NCBI GenBank assembly: GCA_905198745.1
Contig: CAJKDU010000037.1
Span: 1-24,022 of the forward strand
Length of the DNA: 24,022 bases
Direction: 5' to 3'
Origin: an uncultured Prevotella sp.
GTDB lineage: Bacteria > Bacteroidota > Bacteroidia > Bacteroidales > Bacteroidaceae
The position numbers and the translations under genes are program-made. Below the pieces are notes generated by a model. That model ran no database searches, was not told where the DNA came from, and saw nothing but the letters and a program-made list of their open reading frames with translations. This document shows positions 23,764-24,022 of this stretch, in pieces. Each line of letters begins with the position of its first letter. Position 1 is the first letter of the stretch.

Positions 23764-23952
23764 TCATCTAAGGTTCAAAATGCCGTTATCGCCAACAATC
23801 TTGTTTTCTCTGAGCAACCATCCCAAAGCCATGTAGAGGTTTTCGTCTTTCTCGTCAATGGCATTGCTGAGCGCTTCAAGGGTTTGGTTGTCGTTCTCGT
23901 GCAGGTAGTTCCACACCTTTCCTGCCACTTCTCCTGCTTTTTCCTTCAACAT
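23764..23952 (-). CDS. Small winged-helix protein (DUF2582 type)
   Basis: The 62-residue protein resembles the small winged helix-turn-helix proteins of Bacteroidetes (PF10771, DUF2582). The pattern is EKAGEVAGKVWNYLHEN, then TLEALSNAIDEKDENLYMALGWLLRENKI and a short wing GDNGILNLR. The family is presumed to bind DNA or protein, and its function is not established. The ATG at 23952 is the only reasonable start and the length is normal for the family. It is a single gene, closed by the hairpin at 23698-23747. No clear TAnnTTTG element is visible in the 70 bases left before the window edge. Confidence 0.85.
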   Translation of the reverse strand: MLKEKAGEVAGKVWNYLHENDNQTLEALSNAIDEKDENLYMALGWLLRENKIVGDNGILNLR

Positions 23953-24022
23953 TTTCTTTATTGTGTTTTTACCCGTTGGCGGAATTAATTTAAGTTGATA
24001 AATATGAGTAAAAAGTTGTACA

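Overview
The window looks like a chromosomal segment of a Bacteroidales bacterium, most likely Prevotella or a close relative. Three things suggest this. The promoters fit the Bacteroidetes pattern (TTTG, about 19-20 bp, TAnnTTTG) rather than the E. coli -35/-10 pattern. Gene starts have no recognisable Shine-Dalgarno. The protein set also fits: a pectin-type carbohydrate operon, a long PurF-like protein beside glmS and carAB, and a secreted glycosidase ending in a short Prevotella-type tail. Species is not claimed.

Layout. (1) 92-1159, minus: type I L-asparaginase, divergent from (2) 1318-2721, plus: uronate isomerase uxaC, which ends in a strong terminator. (3) 2722-3527: long intergenic region carrying a composite repeat (copy A). 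(4) 3528-11645, plus: glmS, a purF-like gene, carA and carB, tightly spaced, with a clear promoter in front of glmS and a strong terminator after carB. All four belong to glutamine-dependent amide transfer. (5) 11646-12516: long intergenic region carrying copy B of the composite repeat in the opposite orientation, so A and B flank the amidotransferase operon as inverted repeats. (6) 12517-20641, plus: four secreted carbohydrate enzymes, GH43, GH2, an alpha/beta-hydrolase esterase and a GH140 (apiosidase family) protein, 13-39 bp apart. (7) 20811-20854: a bidirectional terminator. (8) 23643-20831, minus: lepA, a Crp/Fnr-type regulator and a small lipoprotein. (9) 23952-23764, minus: a 62-residue winged-helix protein, closed by its own hairpin.

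How the genes work together. The GH43/GH2/esterase/GH140 group reads as a pectin-degrading operon. GH140 next to an alpha/beta-hydrolase esterase of the kind acting on pectin points to rhamnogalacturonan-II, where apiose links side chains to methyl-esterified galacturonate. UxaC, about 10 kb away, could feed released uronic acids into central metabolism, but it is not in the same operon. No SusC/SusD pair, sensor or sigma/anti-sigma pair lies in the window, so this would be a satellite locus.

The least explained structure is the pair of inverted composite repeats. Each has a 22-bp-period tandem array, a nested TGATAGATG hairpin and a 49-bp identical end that runs into alternating CG/TG sequence. 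No rRNA, tRNA, CRISPR array, transposase or integrase was seen.
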